Below, piece by piece: positions 17,038-24,587 of a stretch of DNA of 64,000 bases. Within the stretch, counting starts at the first letter, position 1. Each line of letters starts with the position of its first letter. The position numbers and the translations under genes are program-made. Origin of the DNA: ZC4RG29 sp964521255 (GTDB lineage Bacteria; Bacteroidota; Bacteroidia; Cytophagales; Cyclobacteriaceae). The notes under the pieces were generated by a model that was given only the letters and a program-made list of their open reading frames with translations, searched no databases and was not told the origin of the DNA. Where the stretch lies: assembly GCA_964521255.1 (NCBI GenBank), contig CAZFRM010000013.1, positions 62,001-126,000 on the forward strand, read 5' to 3'.

Positions 17038-17871
17038 ATGAAACTATACAGAACACCCTTCGGAGTAATGATCGAGCGCGATCAGAAATTTTACAACTAT
17101 GAAACAGATTGGAATACTTTTATTAATGATGATAATCTTTATCAAAAATTAATTGACGTTACAGGTTCTTTAACACCTGTTTCCAACGCGCAGGAAATCC
17201 TGAGCCAGCCAATGCTGCCACCCATTCAAGCGCAGGAATTATGGGCCTGTGGTGTTACCTACTTTAGAAGTAAAGTGGGTAGGCAGGAAGAATCCAAAGC
17301 ATCGGGTGGCGGTGATTTCTATGCAAAGGTTTATGAAGCCGAGCGGCCGGAAGTATTTTTCAAAGCAACATCTCATCGTGTTGTTGGACATGGTGAAAAA
17401 GTGCGCATCAGAAAAGATTCTACCTGGGATGTTCCCGAACCTGAGCTTACATTAGTAGTTTCTTCGTCAGGAAAAATAGTCGGTTATACAGTGGGAAACG
17501 ATATGAGTTCGAGGAGCATTGAAGGTGAAAATCCGCTGTATCTGCCACAAGCGAAAACCTACGATGGATGTGCAGCGGTTGGGCCTTGTGTTCTTGTAAC
17601 AAAAGAACCGATATCACCACAAACTAAAATTGCTTTGGAGATCATCCGTAAAGGAACAAAAGTGTACGAAGGTAATGTGGGAATAGACCAGATAAAACGT
17701 AAACTTGAGGAGTTAGTGTCATTTGTATTTCGTGAATGTTCTTTCCCAAATGGATGTCTTATTATGACAGGAACCGGAATTGTACCATCCCATGATTTTA
17801 CCCTTGTCAGTGGTGATGAAATCCGTATTACAATTGACAACATCGGAACGCTGGTGAATACTGTTGCCTGA
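17038..17871 (+). CDS. fumarylacetoacetate hydrolase family protein, KdaD-like
   Basis: A 277-aa protein. FAH-fold features: WACGVTYFRSKVGRQEES, FFKATSHRVVGHGEKV, the acidic metal cluster VPEPELTLVV and GYTVGNDMSSRSIEGENPLY. The WACGVTY block and length resemble 2-keto-3-deoxy-D-arabinonate dehydratase (KdaD) better than fumarylacetoacetase. That enzyme dehydrates the product of an aldonate dehydratase to 2,5-dioxopentanoate, which fits the IlvD-family gene just upstream. Alternatives within the family are acylpyruvate hydrolases. Confidence 0.8.
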   Translation: MKLYRTPFGVMIERDQKFYNYETDWNTFINDDNLYQKLIDVTGSLTPVSNAQEILSQPMLPPIQAQELWACGVTYFRSKVGRQEESKASGGGDFYAKVYEAERPEVFFKATSHRVVGHGEKVRIRKDSTWDVPEPELTLVVSSSGKIVGYTVGNDMSSRSIEGENPLYLPQAKTYDGCAAVGPCVLVTKEPISPQTKIALEIIRKGTKVYEGNVGIDQIKRKLEELVSFVFRECSFPNGCLIMTGTGIVPSHDFTLVSGDEIRITIDNIGTLVNTVA

Positions 17872-17899
17872 GAGGTTAAAGGTTTAGGTTCAAGGTCTA

Positions 17900-17949
17900 A
17901 AGTTTAAGGTTAAGATTCTCGTACGGAAGAAACTTTGAACCTTAAACTT
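17900..17949. repeat. intergenic inverted repeat (AAGTTTAAGGTT)
   Basis: A perfect 12-bp inverted repeat: AAGTTTAAGGTT at 17900-17911 and AACCTTAAACTT at 17938-17949. It is preceded by degenerate copies (GGTTTAGGTTCAAGGTCTAA), giving a small repeat cluster after the FAH gene. There is no T-run, so termination is unproven. Confidence 0.68.
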
Positions 17950-18030
17950 GTTCTCGTCCGTCCAAGTAAGTTGCATTGGAATAATGATATGATTTGCTAA
18001 TTTTTATTTGGAATTAAACTACTCTTCAAT

Positions 18031-19137
18031 ATGAAAAAATTACTGACAATCCTTTTAACTATTTGCTTAAGTACTGCTTTTGCAGGTGATCCTTCCGAAC
18101 CAGTCAATTATAAAGAAGGATTTATTGAGGGTACTCCCCAAATCAAATCCATTAATGCATTGTCATTCGGTCCGCAGGGTATACTTTTTATCGGTGATTC
18201 AAAAAGTGCCACTGTGTTTGCAGTGGAAACAAAAGACGATGCTGCAACAACAGCGGCTCCCGTTGAAATGAAGAATGTTGATAAGACTTTAGCCGCATCG
18301 TTGGGAACAACGGTTGAGAACATCAGCATTCAGGATTTGGCGATTCACCCGGTATCAAAAAAAGCGTATGTCGCAGTGCATCGTGCTGATGGAACACCGG
18401 CGCTGCTGAAAATAGAAGGAGACAAATTTATTCCGGTTAAGCTTGATAACATTCTTTATTCATCGGTAAGTCTTACCAATGTAGTTGCTGAAGACGCAAA
18501 AGATAATCGTGATCGTCCTCTTCGCGTATGGACTATTTCTGATATGGGATTCTACAACAATCAGGTAATGGTAACGGGATTGTCGAACCTTGAATTCAGT
18601 TCAACATTTCGTGTCATCCCTTTTCCATTTAAGAATGCTGAAGATCAATCATCACTTGAAATATATCATGCGGCACATGGTCGTTATGAAACCAATTCAC
18701 CCGTCAAAACTTTTACGGCAACTGAGCTTGATGGCAAACCTTATTTGATTGCGAGCTACACCTGTACTCCTTTAGTGGTTTTTCCTATGGAGGAATTGAA
18801 AGCAGGGAAGCATGTAAAAGGCAGAACGGTTGCCGAACTGGGAAATCGTAACACGCCATTGGATATGGTGACGATGGAACAAAACGGAAAGAAATTTTTA
18901 TTGCTGGCAAATTCAAACCGCGCATTGATGAAGATCAGTTATGATGAAATTAGCTCCTTCAAAGAATCTTTAAGCAACCCTGTTGAAGGTTCAGGCACGG
19001 CAGGTATTGAATTCGTTGCCCTTCCGTATGTCAATGTACTTCAGCTTGACAAACTTGACAATGAACGGTTTGTCATGTTGCAAAGAAAGGCAGATGGCAA
19101 TCTTGAATTAATGACCGTGCAAAGTAAATCGTTGTAA
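18031..19137 (+). CDS. secreted protein of unknown function, possible beta-propeller
   Basis: A 368-aa protein with a clear signal peptide (MKKLLTILLTICLSTAFAG). The mature part has repeating strand-turn patterns (ALSFGPQGILFIGDSKSATV, DLAIHPVSKKAYVAVHRADG, FRVIPFPFKN, TPLDMVTMEQNGKKFLLLAN) suggesting a beta-propeller, but no specific family is recognised. It is followed after 6 nt by another secreted protein, so they are probably co-transcribed and may form a periplasmic or outer-membrane assembly. No catalytic motif is seen. Confidence 0.7.
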   Translation: MKKLLTILLTICLSTAFAGDPSEPVNYKEGFIEGTPQIKSINALSFGPQGILFIGDSKSATVFAVETKDDAATTAAPVEMKNVDKTLAASLGTTVENISIQDLAIHPVSKKAYVAVHRADGTPALLKIEGDKFIPVKLDNILYSSVSLTNVVAEDAKDNRDRPLRVWTISDMGFYNNQVMVTGLSNLEFSSTFRVIPFPFKNAEDQSSLEIYHAAHGRYETNSPVKTFTATELDGKPYLIASYTCTPLVVFPMEELKAGKHVKGRTVAELGNRNTPLDMVTMEQNGKKFLLLANSNRALMKISYDEISSFKESLSNPVEGSGTAGIEFVALPYVNVLQLDKLDNERFVMLQRKADGNLELMTVQSKSL

Positions 19138-19143
19138 ATTAAT

Positions 19144-20211
19144 TTGTACAGAACGCATCAATTCCTCGTTTTACTTTTTCTCCCTTATTTGGCCTTTGCA
19201 CAAGAAAAGGTTTCAGTACAATGGGAAGATGGTAAGGCAAAAAGCATTTTAGTGTACACATCAGCTTTGAAACACTATCCACCTTTTCCGGATAGTGTTT
19301 CTTTTTTTAATGTGATGGTACAAGGAGAGAAAATTTCTATTCTGGGTTCGCGTGAGATTGTAAATGATGGATTGAAGTTTACACCGTTATGGCCGTTGAG
19401 TAATGGTGAGCATTACCAGGTTTACTGGAAGGATAAGTTAGTTGATACCATTCTGATACCCACCGGTAAAGGGTTGCCTCCCACATTGAAGGTATTCCCT
19501 AGTGCCGATAGCCTGCCTGAAAATCTTCTTAAGTTTTATATCCTTTTTTCAAAACCAATGCATGAAGGAAGTTCAATCAAACACATTCGAATTTTGGATG
19601 AGAAGAATGACACGCTCCAAAATGTTTTATTGGAATTGAAACCCGAGCTATGGAACATGAATCATATGATGCTTACGGTTTGGATTGACCCAGGAAGAAT
19701 TAAACGTGACCTGCTCTTGAATCAGGAGTTGGGTAAACCCATGACAGCCAATAAAAAATATTCTCTCGTGATCCTGCCAGGATGGAAGGATATTGACGGA
19801 ATACCAATTTCAGCATCCTTCATAAAAAATTTTATTGCATTGCAAGCCGACCGGGAAAAACCGTCAGTCAAAAGTTGGAAGATCACGGAGCCTGACGCAC
19901 AAACAAAATCTCCTGTTGTAATAAACTTTAATGAACCGATGGATTATGCCACTGAAATTCGTGGAATTGATATTTATTCAGGAACACTAAAAGTGAGCGG
20001 TAGCGTAAGATTAATTGAGAATGAACGTAAATGGATTTTTACTCCCGAAGCACCGTGGTCGGCTGGCAAATACAGGGTAGAGGTTAGTCCTTATGTGGAG
20101 GACCTCGCAGGTAATAATCTCGATCGACTTTTTGATAATGATTTAGCGCAAGACGCCAGTGCGTTGGAAAACCAAAACAAGATTCATAGCATTGATTTTG
20201 AAATTGATTAG
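19144..20211 (+). CDS. secreted protein with bacterial Ig-like (Big_5-type) domains
   Basis: A 355-aa protein. TTG at 19144 is the likely start because the encoded N-terminus is a complete signal peptide (YRTHQFLVLLFLPYLAFAQ) and no earlier or nearby ATG is in frame. Two Ig-like domains are visible: about residues 115-220 (FYILFSKPMHEGSSIKHIRI) and about 235-345 (VVINFNEPMDYATEIRGIDI, WSAGKYRVEVSPYVEDLAGN), the latter with the Big_5 pattern of a strand, a Pro-Met turn and DLAGN. It starts 6 nt after the preceding gene. Its role is unknown; extracellular structure or binding is likely. Confidence 0.75.
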   Translation: MYRTHQFLVLLFLPYLAFAQEKVSVQWEDGKAKSILVYTSALKHYPPFPDSVSFFNVMVQGEKISILGSREIVNDGLKFTPLWPLSNGEHYQVYWKDKLVDTILIPTGKGLPPTLKVFPSADSLPENLLKFYILFSKPMHEGSSIKHIRILDEKNDTLQNVLLELKPELWNMNHMMLTVWIDPGRIKRDLLLNQELGKPMTANKKYSLVILPGWKDIDGIPISASFIKNFIALQADREKPSVKSWKITEPDAQTKSPVVINFNEPMDYATEIRGIDIYSGTLKVSGSVRLIENERKWIFTPEAPWSAGKYRVEVSPYVEDLAGNNLDRLFDNDLAQDASALENQNKIHSIDFEID

Positions 20212-20241
20212 CACTACTTTACATTTTTAAAACAAAAATCA

Positions 20242-21234
20242 ATGTCCTATAAATTTATTAAGGGAGATATCCGGTGGGGTATCATTGGTTGTGGTGATGT
20301 GTGCGAAATAAAAAGTGGTCCGGCCTTTAACAAGATTCCAAATTCGAAATTGGTTGCTGTTATGCGACGTGATGAAGCGAAGGTGAAGGATTTTGCTACG
20401 CGACATAACGTTCCTAAATATTATACCGATGCGGATCAATTGATACAAGATGATGAGATCAATGCCATCTACATCGCCACACCACCAGCCTCACATGAAG
20501 CCTATGCGTTGAAAGCGATGGAGGCAGGAAAGCCAGTTTACATTGAAAAACCTTTGACAATAAACAATGCATCCTGCGAGCGAATGATCACCGCTATGAA
20601 TCAGTATGAAGTGCCTGCTGTTTGTGCGCACTATCGAAGAGCGTTGCCGTTATACCAAAAAGTTAAGCAGTTGATTCAGCAAGGTGCAATTGGAAATGTG
20701 CGGTTGATTGATCTCAGGCTTCTTCAATCACCCACTGTCAATGTAATTCCTAAAACAGATGATAACTGGCGTATCAACCCGGAGCTTTCCGGTGGGGGAC
20801 TCTTTCATGACCTGGCGCCTCATCAGCTTGATATTTTGTATTGGATTTTTGGCGAACCGGTTTCTTATACTGGCCGCTCACTGAACCAGAGTTTAATGTA
20901 TCAGGCTCCTGATGTTACCAGCCTGGAAATTCTTTTCAATGATAATATTTTAACGCAAGGTCTATGGGCCTTTCAGGTAGGTACACCAGCTGTTGAAGAA
21001 CGCTGTAAAATTATTGGTGATAAAGGATATATTTCTTTTCCATTTTTCGCAAAACCCAGACTTGAACTGTCAACATCATCATCTCCGGAGTTCTTTGAAT
21101 TCCAGTACCCGGAAAACATTCAGTTGCCAATGATCACTGAAGTGGTGAAATATTTTCGCGGAGAAGGAAACAACCCTTGCACGCTCGAAGATGCGCTCGT
21201 TACGATGAAGATGATGGATAGTACGCTTTATTAA
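20242..21234 (+). CDS. Gfo/Idh/MocA family oxidoreductase
   Basis: A 330-aa cytosolic NAD(P)-dependent oxidoreductase. The Rossmann motif WGIIGCGDVCEIKSGPAF lies at residues 12-29, EKP at 102-104 (Lys103), and the C-terminal domain has GGGLFHDLAPHQLDILYWIF. The family oxidises or reduces sugars and related cyclic polyols. It lies downstream of the sugar-acid dehydratase genes but is separated from them by two secreted-protein genes, so pathway membership is only suggested. It is not the closest relative of the paralogue at 2229, judging from motif differences. Confidence 0.88.
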   Translation: MSYKFIKGDIRWGIIGCGDVCEIKSGPAFNKIPNSKLVAVMRRDEAKVKDFATRHNVPKYYTDADQLIQDDEINAIYIATPPASHEAYALKAMEAGKPVYIEKPLTINNASCERMITAMNQYEVPAVCAHYRRALPLYQKVKQLIQQGAIGNVRLIDLRLLQSPTVNVIPKTDDNWRINPELSGGGLFHDLAPHQLDILYWIFGEPVSYTGRSLNQSLMYQAPDVTSLEILFNDNILTQGLWAFQVGTPAVEERCKIIGDKGYISFPFFAKPRLELSTSSSPEFFEFQYPENIQLPMITEVVKYFRGEGNNPCTLEDALVTMKMMDSTLY

Positions 21235-21631
21235 TGAGAGCATCATTTACTAATATAAAAATTCTATCAACAGATATTAACCAATGTTGAAAAGTAGGCA
21301 AAAGGCAATCGCAGTAGGCAAAATTGCCTATTGCCATTTGCTTACTGCCATTTTTTCGTTTGTATCATAGATTTTTGAATGAACTAAGTAGCACTAAATC
21401 ACTAAACGATTAATTACAAGCATTGTATTCACCAATGACGAATGACCATTGACTAATTTGATTGCGTTGCATAATTAATAGTCACAACACAAGTAAAGGT
21501 TGCCTATAGCCATTAAAAATAACGCACGGCCCCTTCTTTAAGGAATTGGTCGGACTTTAAAGCTGAATTTCACCAATAACTGGAGCGCCAGGTAATCGTA
21601 TTGTATATTGCTTCCTTTTATTTTTTTGAAG
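21235..21631. other. 397-bp gene-free interval with repeats
   Basis: No coding sequence is apparent here. The left half contains the inverted copy of the 9754 repeat (21290-21416). This is followed by an AATGACCATTGAC fragment related to the 11211 hairpin (near 21441-21455), then a unique stretch before the lipoprotein gene. The interval appears to have accumulated small repeats. Confidence 0.7.
21290..21416 (-). repeat. dispersed about 127-bp intergenic repeat, copy B (inverted)
   Basis: The reverse complement matches 9754-9880 over about 127 bp, differing by a few substitutions and small indels. It contains the same TAGGCAATTTTGCCTA hairpin. The copies lie 11.4 kb apart in opposite orientation and each adjoins the SprB/cytochrome paralogue region: copy A lies downstream of one cluster, copy B upstream of the other lipoprotein. 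Confidence 0.8.
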
Positions 21632-22444
21632 ATGCGCGAATTGAATCGGTTACTGGGGTTGTTTGTTGTAGTTTGTTTTGGAGGATATTTTTCATGTGAA
21701 AGCAATGATATAACCGTTTTTAATTGTGCTGAGTCTGACTTATCGCTGAATATAGATGCCGTACAGGGAACAAGCGGTTGCAGTATACCGGATGGTTCGA
21801 TAACAGTAACGGCATTAGGAGGAAAGGAACCTTATAAATTTTCAATCAACGACCTCGCCCCTCAATCCAACGGAGTATTCACCAATTTGCTGGCCGGTAT
21901 CTATTCAGTGAAAGTGGTTGATGCCAACAAATGTGAAATAAAACTCAATAACATTAATGTAACCGCTACAGGTTTTAATATATCGGCAGATGTTGAACCC
22001 GACAACCTTTGTGTGGATGGTGATGGCTCGGTTACGATTACAGTTGAAGACGGGCACGCTCCACCGTATCAGTACCAGATCGTGGGACAAAACTTCTCGG
22101 ATAATAATTTATTTACGGGAATGGAAGAGGGGAACCATCTCATTACGGTGAAAGACAATAACGATTGTGCTGTTCAACTGAACATAACTATTCCTCATGG
22201 CAACACGGGAACCAGTTGGGTAAATGACATCAAACCAATTATAGAAGCGCGGTGTGCAACAGGCGGATGCCACGATGGTCAGTTCAGACCAGACCTAAGA
22301 ATTTACGACAAAGCATTTTTTTACCGCGACCTCATGAAAAAATATACGCAAGATGGCAGCATGCCTTTCGACGGACCAAAGCTCACACAAGATCAGGTGA
22401 AACTAATTGCTTGTTGGGTTGATGATGGAGCACCTCAGAATTGA
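21632..22444 (+). CDS. lipoprotein with SprB-like repeats and C-terminal CX4CH cytochrome-type domain (paralogue)
   Basis: A 270-aa protein. ATG 21632 gives a lipoprotein signal (MRELNRLLGLFVVVCFGGYF, then Ser-Cys); a TTG 24 nt upstream would extend it. Two SprB-type repeats (GSITVTALGGKEPYKFSIND...LLAGIYSVKVVDANKC and GSVTITVEDGHAPPYQYQI...MEEGNHLITVKDNNDC) precede a domain with IKPIIEARC, CX4CH (CATGGCHDG) and SMPFDG. The terminal LIACWVDDGA block is shared with the protein at 7798. It is probably a heme-carrying envelope lipoprotein. It stands alone, without the OB-fold and YceI partners. Confidence 0.8.
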   Translation: MRELNRLLGLFVVVCFGGYFSCESNDITVFNCAESDLSLNIDAVQGTSGCSIPDGSITVTALGGKEPYKFSINDLAPQSNGVFTNLLAGIYSVKVVDANKCEIKLNNINVTATGFNISADVEPDNLCVDGDGSVTITVEDGHAPPYQYQIVGQNFSDNNLFTGMEEGNHLITVKDNNDCAVQLNITIPHGNTGTSWVNDIKPIIEARCATGGCHDGQFRPDLRIYDKAFFYRDLMKKYTQDGSMPFDGPKLTQDQVKLIACWVDDGAPQN

Positions 22445-22519
22445 GAGAATATAACACATTAAATTATTCTGTGATGTTGAGTTAAGTATTAGTTGCATTT
22501 CAAATTGTTGCGCTATCAT

Positions 22520-22599
22520 ATTAAGTTAAGAGGAATCAGCCCTTGCACGCCCTGTATCCCTTTAGGGAGTTAGAGGGCGTGTGGTGCGCTTAACTTAAT
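22520..22599. mobile_element. 80-bp MITE-like element with triple nested palindromes
   Basis: Terminal inverted repeats ATTAAGTTAAG (22520-22530) and CTTAACTTAAT (22589-22599) are perfect over 11 bp. Inside are CACGCCCT/AGGGCGTG (22546-22553 and 22574-22581) and TCCCT-TT-AGGGA (22557-22568). The element has no coding capacity and lies just upstream of the toxin-antitoxin pair. Confidence 0.7.
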
Positions 22600-22696
22600 G
22601 ACATTGCCGTATATGGTCTAAGCTTACCGGCTTATCAATATTTCAAACATCACACAATTATCCGTAAATTGCCTTTAACAATTTAAATTACAGAAG

Positions 22697-22933
22697 ATGT
22701 CAACAGTCGACTTGAGGAAGCGTCTTATTGATAAGATTCAAAAGACCGAAGATGAAAACTTGCTAAAGGAAGCATATCGCCTTCTTGAACTGGAAACTGA
22801 GAATATTGAAATATATAAACTCAGTGATGAGCAAAGGAAAGCCATTCATGAAGGCAGAGAACAAATTTCAAAAGGTCAATTTTTAAGCAATGATCAGGCT
22901 AATAAAGAAATTGACGAATGGCTAAACCGGTAA
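22697..22933 (+). CDS. putative antitoxin of a RelE/ParE-type module
   Basis: A 78-aa, highly charged, helical protein. No ribbon-helix-helix or HTH motif is obvious; the C-terminus (DEQRKAIHEGREQISKGQFL, then SNDQANKEIDEWL) resembles the toxin-wrapping tail common in small antitoxins found next to ParE/RelE toxins in Bacteroidota. It overlaps the toxin gene by 16 nt, the usual antitoxin-first order. It probably neutralises the toxin and represses the pair. A REP/MITE-like element lies 97 bp upstream. Confidence 0.75.
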   Translation: MSTVDLRKRLIDKIQKTEDENLLKEAYRLLELETENIEIYKLSDEQRKAIHEGREQISKGQFLSNDQANKEIDEWLNR

Positions 22934-23220
22934 TATGGTCACTTAGAGCACAAGATGACAGGAAACAAATTTTAGAATATTGGCGACAAAGAAATCAATC
23001 GAACACTTACAGTAAGAAGTTAAATGAGTTATTTCAGGAATCAATTAAAATAATTGCAAACTTTCCTCTGATTGGGGAATTGACCAGCGATAAAAAAGCA
23101 AGAGTAAAGGTTGTGCGGGATTACTTAATAATCTATGAAGAAACAGTAGATGAAATAAGAATACTAACCATCTGGGATAGCCGACAGGACCCGGATAGAC
23201 TCAGGAAAGTTTTAAAATAA
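22918..23220 (+). CDS. RelE/ParE family toxin
   Basis: A 100-aa protein with the ParE/RelE fold pattern: PVIWSLRAQDDRKQILEYW, two helices, then the beta-sheet core VKVVRDYLIIYEETVDEIRI with the C-terminal LTIWDSRQDPDRL. Conserved Arg/Tyr in RDYLIIYE and the WDSRQDP ending are typical of the plasmid-stabilisation branch. Targets in the family are either ribosome-bound mRNA (RelE) or gyrase (ParE); which applies here is not readable. It overlaps the antitoxin by 16 nt. Confidence 0.85.
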   Translation: MAKPVIWSLRAQDDRKQILEYWRQRNQSNTYSKKLNELFQESIKIIANFPLIGELTSDKKARVKVVRDYLIIYEETVDEIRILTIWDSRQDPDRLRKVLK

Positions 23221-23252
23221 AGGCCGCTCGCTTTTAAGATTTCACAACTTCT

Positions 23253-23567
23253 TCAAAACAACAATTCATCCAATGCCGATTGTAATTCCTTAGCGGCTTT
23301 AAAATCATTTTGCCTGCGTGCCTGAATAATTCCTTTCCCGAAAACATCAATCGACTTTTCTTTTTCACCCATTTGTTCATAAAGGTGTGCAGCCTGGTAA
23401 TATGTGGGAATATAGGCTACAAAATCCGCTAATAGTTTTTCATATAACAGAACGGCTTTCTTCTGATCAGATTTTTGGTATTCCAGGGCCAGTGCATACC
23501 AATTGAATGGATCAGAGGGGTCGTCATCCAGAAACTTTTGTAGCTGCTCTAACCTGCCGGAAATCAT
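23253..23567 (-). CDS. small tetratricopeptide-repeat protein
   Basis: A 104-aa protein with about two to two and a half TPR units: DPFNWYALALEYQKSDQKKA, then YIPTYYQAAHLYEQMGEKEK and SIDVFGKGIIQARRQNDFKA. There is no signal peptide, so it is cytosolic. It ends in helical ELQSALDELLF. It converges with the toxin gene and diverges from etfB. The role is unknown; TPRs mediate protein-protein contact. Confidence 0.8.
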   Translation of the reverse strand: MISGRLEQLQKFLDDDPSDPFNWYALALEYQKSDQKKAVLLYEKLLADFVAYIPTYYQAAHLYEQMGEKEKSIDVFGKGIIQARRQNDFKAAKELQSALDELLF

Positions 23568-23739
23568 GCGGATTTTTAATTTTTTTAGGATTCGAATTTC
23601 CGATTTTATCGTTTATCTTGAGCCCCGGTTTGAAAAAAACGCATTAATTTATTGATTTGACGATGAAAATGGTTCTTCAAAACGTATCCAAAACGTTGAT
23701 AGGAACGCAAGACATCGATTTAGAAATAACTATTACCGC

Positions 23740-24477
23740 ATGAAGATTCTGGTTTGTATTTCCCACGTCCCTGATACTACTTCCAAAATAAATTTTGTAA
23801 ACGATAGCACCCGGTTTGATACCAATGGTGTTCAGTTCATTATCGGACCTTATGATGATTATGCTTTGGCTCGCGCCATTGAATTGAAAGAGGCCTTAAG
23901 CGCTACGGTTACGGTATTAAACGTAGGCCTCGCCGATACTGAACCGACGATACGCAAAGCATTGGCTATTGGGGCCGATGATGCCGTTCGGGTGAATGCT
24001 GAACCCGTTGATTCATATTTTGTTGCTTCACAAATCGCCGAACATGCAAAAGGTGTTGGCTATGATTTGATTCTGATGGGTAGAGAATCAATTGATTACA
24101 ATAGCGGCGTTGTGCACGGGATTGTTGGTGAGATGTTAGGAATTCCTTCGATATCACCCGTAATGAAACTTGATATTGACGGAACCAAAGCAAAGATGGC
24201 GCGTGAGATTGAAGGCGGAAAAGAATATGTTGAAGCAAGTCTGCCGTTTATTGCCGGTTGCCAGGAGCCAATAGCCGAATGGAAAATACCCAATATGCGG
24301 GGAATTATGTCAGCGAGAACGAAGCCATTGAAAGTAGTTGAACCGGTCACCGTGGATAGTGGAGTGAAATTGAAAAAGTTTGAATTGCCACCGGCGAAAG
24401 GATCTGTAAAAATGATTTCTCCCGATAACGTTCAGGAACTGGTGACCCTATTAAAGAATGAGGCTAAAGTTCTTTAA
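23740..24477 (+). CDS. etfB: electron transfer flavoprotein subunit beta
   Basis: A 245-aa protein. Family blocks: MKILVCISHVPDTTSKINFV at the N-terminus, IIGPYDDYALARAIELKE, IGADDAVRVNAEPVDSYFVA and LILMGRESIDYNSGVVHGIV, the AMP-binding region. EtfB pairs with EtfA, carrying one FAD, to pass electrons from acyl-CoA dehydrogenases to the quinone pool. etfA follows 110 bp downstream with a long inverted repeat between. Confidence 0.96.
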   Translation: MKILVCISHVPDTTSKINFVNDSTRFDTNGVQFIIGPYDDYALARAIELKEALSATVTVLNVGLADTEPTIRKALAIGADDAVRVNAEPVDSYFVASQIAEHAKGVGYDLILMGRESIDYNSGVVHGIVGEMLGIPSISPVMKLDIDGTKAKMAREIEGGKEYVEASLPFIAGCQEPIAEWKIPNMRGIMSARTKPLKVVEPVTVDSGVKLKKFELPPAKGSVKMISPDNVQELVTLLKNEAKVL

Positions 24478-24489
24478 CTATTAATTATC

Positions 24490-24552
24490 CTTAGTGTCTT
24501 TGTGCCTTCGTGGCCCAATTAATTTTCGCCACAAAGGCACTAAGACACAAAG
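24490..24552. repeat. long imperfect inverted repeat between etfB and etfA
   Basis: The left arm 24490-24514 (CTTAGTGTCTTTGTGCCTTC...) pairs with the right arm 24528-24552 (GCCACAAAGGCACTAAGACA...) at about 22 of 25 positions, with a 13-nt loop. This GTGTCTTTGTGCCTT palindrome type recurs widely in Bacteroidota intergenic DNA. Within the operon it could stabilise or attenuate the transcript. Confidence 0.8.
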
Positions 24553-24587
24553 ATTTAAAATGAAGTAAAATTTAAATATTGTTTGAA

